Of a stretch of DNA of 64,000 nucleotides, positions 63,003-64,000 are shown one piece after another (within the stretch, counting starts at the first letter, position 1; every line of letters starts with the position of its first letter). Under the pieces are notes generated by a model. The model made no database searches. It saw nothing but the letters and a program-made list of their open reading frames with translations, and had not been told where the DNA came from. A program made the translations under genes and the position numbers. The stretch comes from Ructibacterium gallinarum (GTDB taxonomy: Bacteria; Bacillota; Clostridia; Monoglobales; Monoglobaceae): NCBI RefSeq assembly GCF_014982785.1, contig NZ_JADCKB010000006.1, forward strand, positions 57,046 to 121,045, given 5' to 3'.

Positions 63003-63716
63003 ATGAGATTAATAATTTGCGAGAACTACAATGAAATATCAAAAAAATCTGCCGAAATTGTCGCTGCGCAAATTTTACTGAAGCCCAACTGCACTTTGGG
63101 GCTTGCTACCGGTTCTTCTCCGGTCGGTATGTATGAGAACTTGACGGCCATGAACTTGGACTTTTCAGAAGTAACGACATTTAACTTGGACGAATACTAT
63201 CCCATCAACAAAAAAAATGATCAAAGTTACTATTATTTTATGAATCAACATTTATATAGTAAGGTAAACCTTAGTCCGGAAAAAATTCATATTCCCAATG
63301 GGTCAGCCGCCGATCCCCAGGAGGAATGCCTTGCATATGACAAAGCCATTGAAGAAAATGGAGGTATTGATCTCCAAGTCTTAGGAATCGGTCAAAACGG
63401 TCATATCGGATTTAACGAGCCTGCAGAAACATTATTAGCTGGTACACACATAACAAAGTTGACACAAAACACCATTGAAGCAAATTCACGTTTCTTTAAA
63501 AAAATTGAAGATGTTCCTACCCAAGCACTGACAATGGGAATTGCACCTATTATGAAGGCAAAAACTATTTTGCTGATTGCAAACGGAAAATCAAAAGCGC
63601 CAGCCATCAAGGCGTTGATGCACGGGATAATTGATCCCAAAATTCCTGCTACTCTTTTAAGCTGTCACCCGAACACCATTGTTATTGTGGATAAAGAGGC
63701 TGCATCCTTGCTATAA
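63003..63716 (+). CDS. nagB: Glucosamine-6-phosphate deaminase
   Basis: A 237-residue enzyme that converts glucosamine 6-phosphate to fructose 6-phosphate and ammonia. Motifs LGLATGSSPVGMYENL, TFNLDEYY and VLGIGQNGHIGFNEP contain the catalytic Asp and His. AAAGGAG precedes the start. It has its own promoter but follows the galE-kinase unit, consistent with amino sugar use. nagA is not in the window. Confidence 0.96.
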   Translation: MRLIICENYNEISKKSAEIVAAQILLKPNCTLGLATGSSPVGMYENLTAMNLDFSEVTTFNLDEYYPINKKNDQSYYYFMNQHLYSKVNLSPEKIHIPNGSAADPQEECLAYDKAIEENGGIDLQVLGIGQNGHIGFNEPAETLLAGTHITKLTQNTIEANSRFFKKIEDVPTQALTMGIAPIMKAKTILLIANGKSKAPAIKALMHGIIDPKIPATLLSCHPNTIVIVDKEAASLL

Positions 63717-63769
63717 TATTTAAAATTTATGTATAAAAAGAGAAAATCCCGCAAATGGAAATATCCATC

Positions 63770-64000
63770 TGGACTGCCCCAATTTGTGCGGACAGTACAA
63801 AAACGCCCTTGATGGTAGGATAAATTAAAGATTTAAGCAATATACTGACTTCGTTTTTCAAGCGGAGTCAGTTTTGTTTTTATTTGTATTCTTTCGTTGT
63901 TGTAGAAATAGATATATTCATCTATGAGGAGGCGCGCCTCCTCATAGGTCTTGAGTTTGGTTCGGTAAATACACTCTGTTTTAAGTATAGAGAAGAAATT
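63770..64000 (-). mobile_element. End of an IS3-family insertion sequence (partial)
   Basis: The terminal ~30 bases begin TGGACTGCCCCAATTTGTGC and end with GGACAGTACA, a typical IS3-family end starting with TG. Inside it the transposase gene comes in from the window edge. The other end is outside the window. Confidence 0.8.
63833..64000 (-). CDS. IS3-family transposase, C-terminal part (partial)
   Basis: An open frame entering from the edge encodes 55 residues before TAA. It contains KTECIYRTK, a conserved tyrosine-rich stretch and YFYNNERIQIKTKLTPLEKRS, the hallmark C-terminus of DDE integrases of the IS3 (IS150-like) family. The catalytic residues lie outside the window. Confidence 0.88.
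   Translation of the reverse strand, partial: NFFSILKTECIYRTKLKTYEEARLLIDEYIYFYNNERIQIKTKLTPLEKRSQYIA

Noticed and set aside
1..64000. CRISPR array
   Set aside because: No regularly spaced identical repeats with unique spacers were found; the only tandem array is the coding repeat at 58480-58632.

Overview
The window is chromosomal DNA from an anaerobic, low-GC Gram-positive bacterium of the class Clostridia. The evidence is the large SRP RNA next to dnaX-ybaB, a single-chain pyruvate:ferredoxin oxidoreductase, HydEFG [FeFe]-hydrogenase maturases, an anaerobic ribonucleotide reductase activase, GatCAB, GGAGG-type ribosome binding sites, SLH-anchored surface proteins and intrinsic terminators between most units. 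Genus and species cannot be fixed from the sequence alone. No CRISPR array, rRNA or complete prophage is visible.

Layout. 1-3461: tail of an unknown gene, a half-type ABC exporter and 4-alpha-glucanotransferase (malQ). 3460-7332: an SLH-transglutaminase surface protein, then SRP RNA-dnaX-ybaB (without recR). 7392-11077: pyruvate:ferredoxin oxidoreductase with an inverted repeat at its start site. 11266-16710: an unusual orphan membrane-fusion protein, then gatCAB. 16730-21625: TPM/LemA membrane pair, a small helical protein, a PHP phosphoesterase, a membrane-anchored polysaccharide deacetylase and a YjdF-type membrane protein. 21652-24404: a polysaccharide deacetylase that has lost its 5' part exactly where a large serine recombinase begins, a TnpW-like 45-residue ORF, and tRNA-Glu and tRNA-Met. 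24483-27319: sugar isomerase, Gfo/Idh oxidoreductase and a methyltransferase.

27431-37686 is a tightly packed minus-strand run of ten genes: three tandem M42 aminopeptidase paralogues (one intact, two without catalytic residues), a sodium/solute symporter, phenylacetate-CoA ligase, indolepyruvate oxidoreductase IorAB, an ACT protein, a methionine-gamma-lyase-like enzyme and a Cys-rich miniprotein. Read together these suggest peptide breakdown and ferredoxin-linked oxidation of aromatic amino acids. 37764-44449 is a complete phosphate regulon (pstSCAB, phoU, phoP/phoR) with direct repeats typical of an OmpR-family regulator and a perfect hairpin inside the start of pstC. 44549-49741 holds hydG-hydF-hydE, nrdG and ldh.

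49803-58159 starts at a good promoter before coaE and runs through a lytic transglycosylase, an M18 aminopeptidase, and three exported proteins: a cohesin-like/SLH protein, a dockerin-like protein and a large SLH protein. The last three look like a small cohesin-dockerin surface assembly without an obvious enzyme. 58330-64000 holds a repeat lipoprotein, an AraC regulator divergent from a galE-nucleotidyltransferase-sugar kinase operon with 21-bp-spaced direct repeats in its promoter, nagB, and the end of an IS3-family insertion sequence at the window edge.
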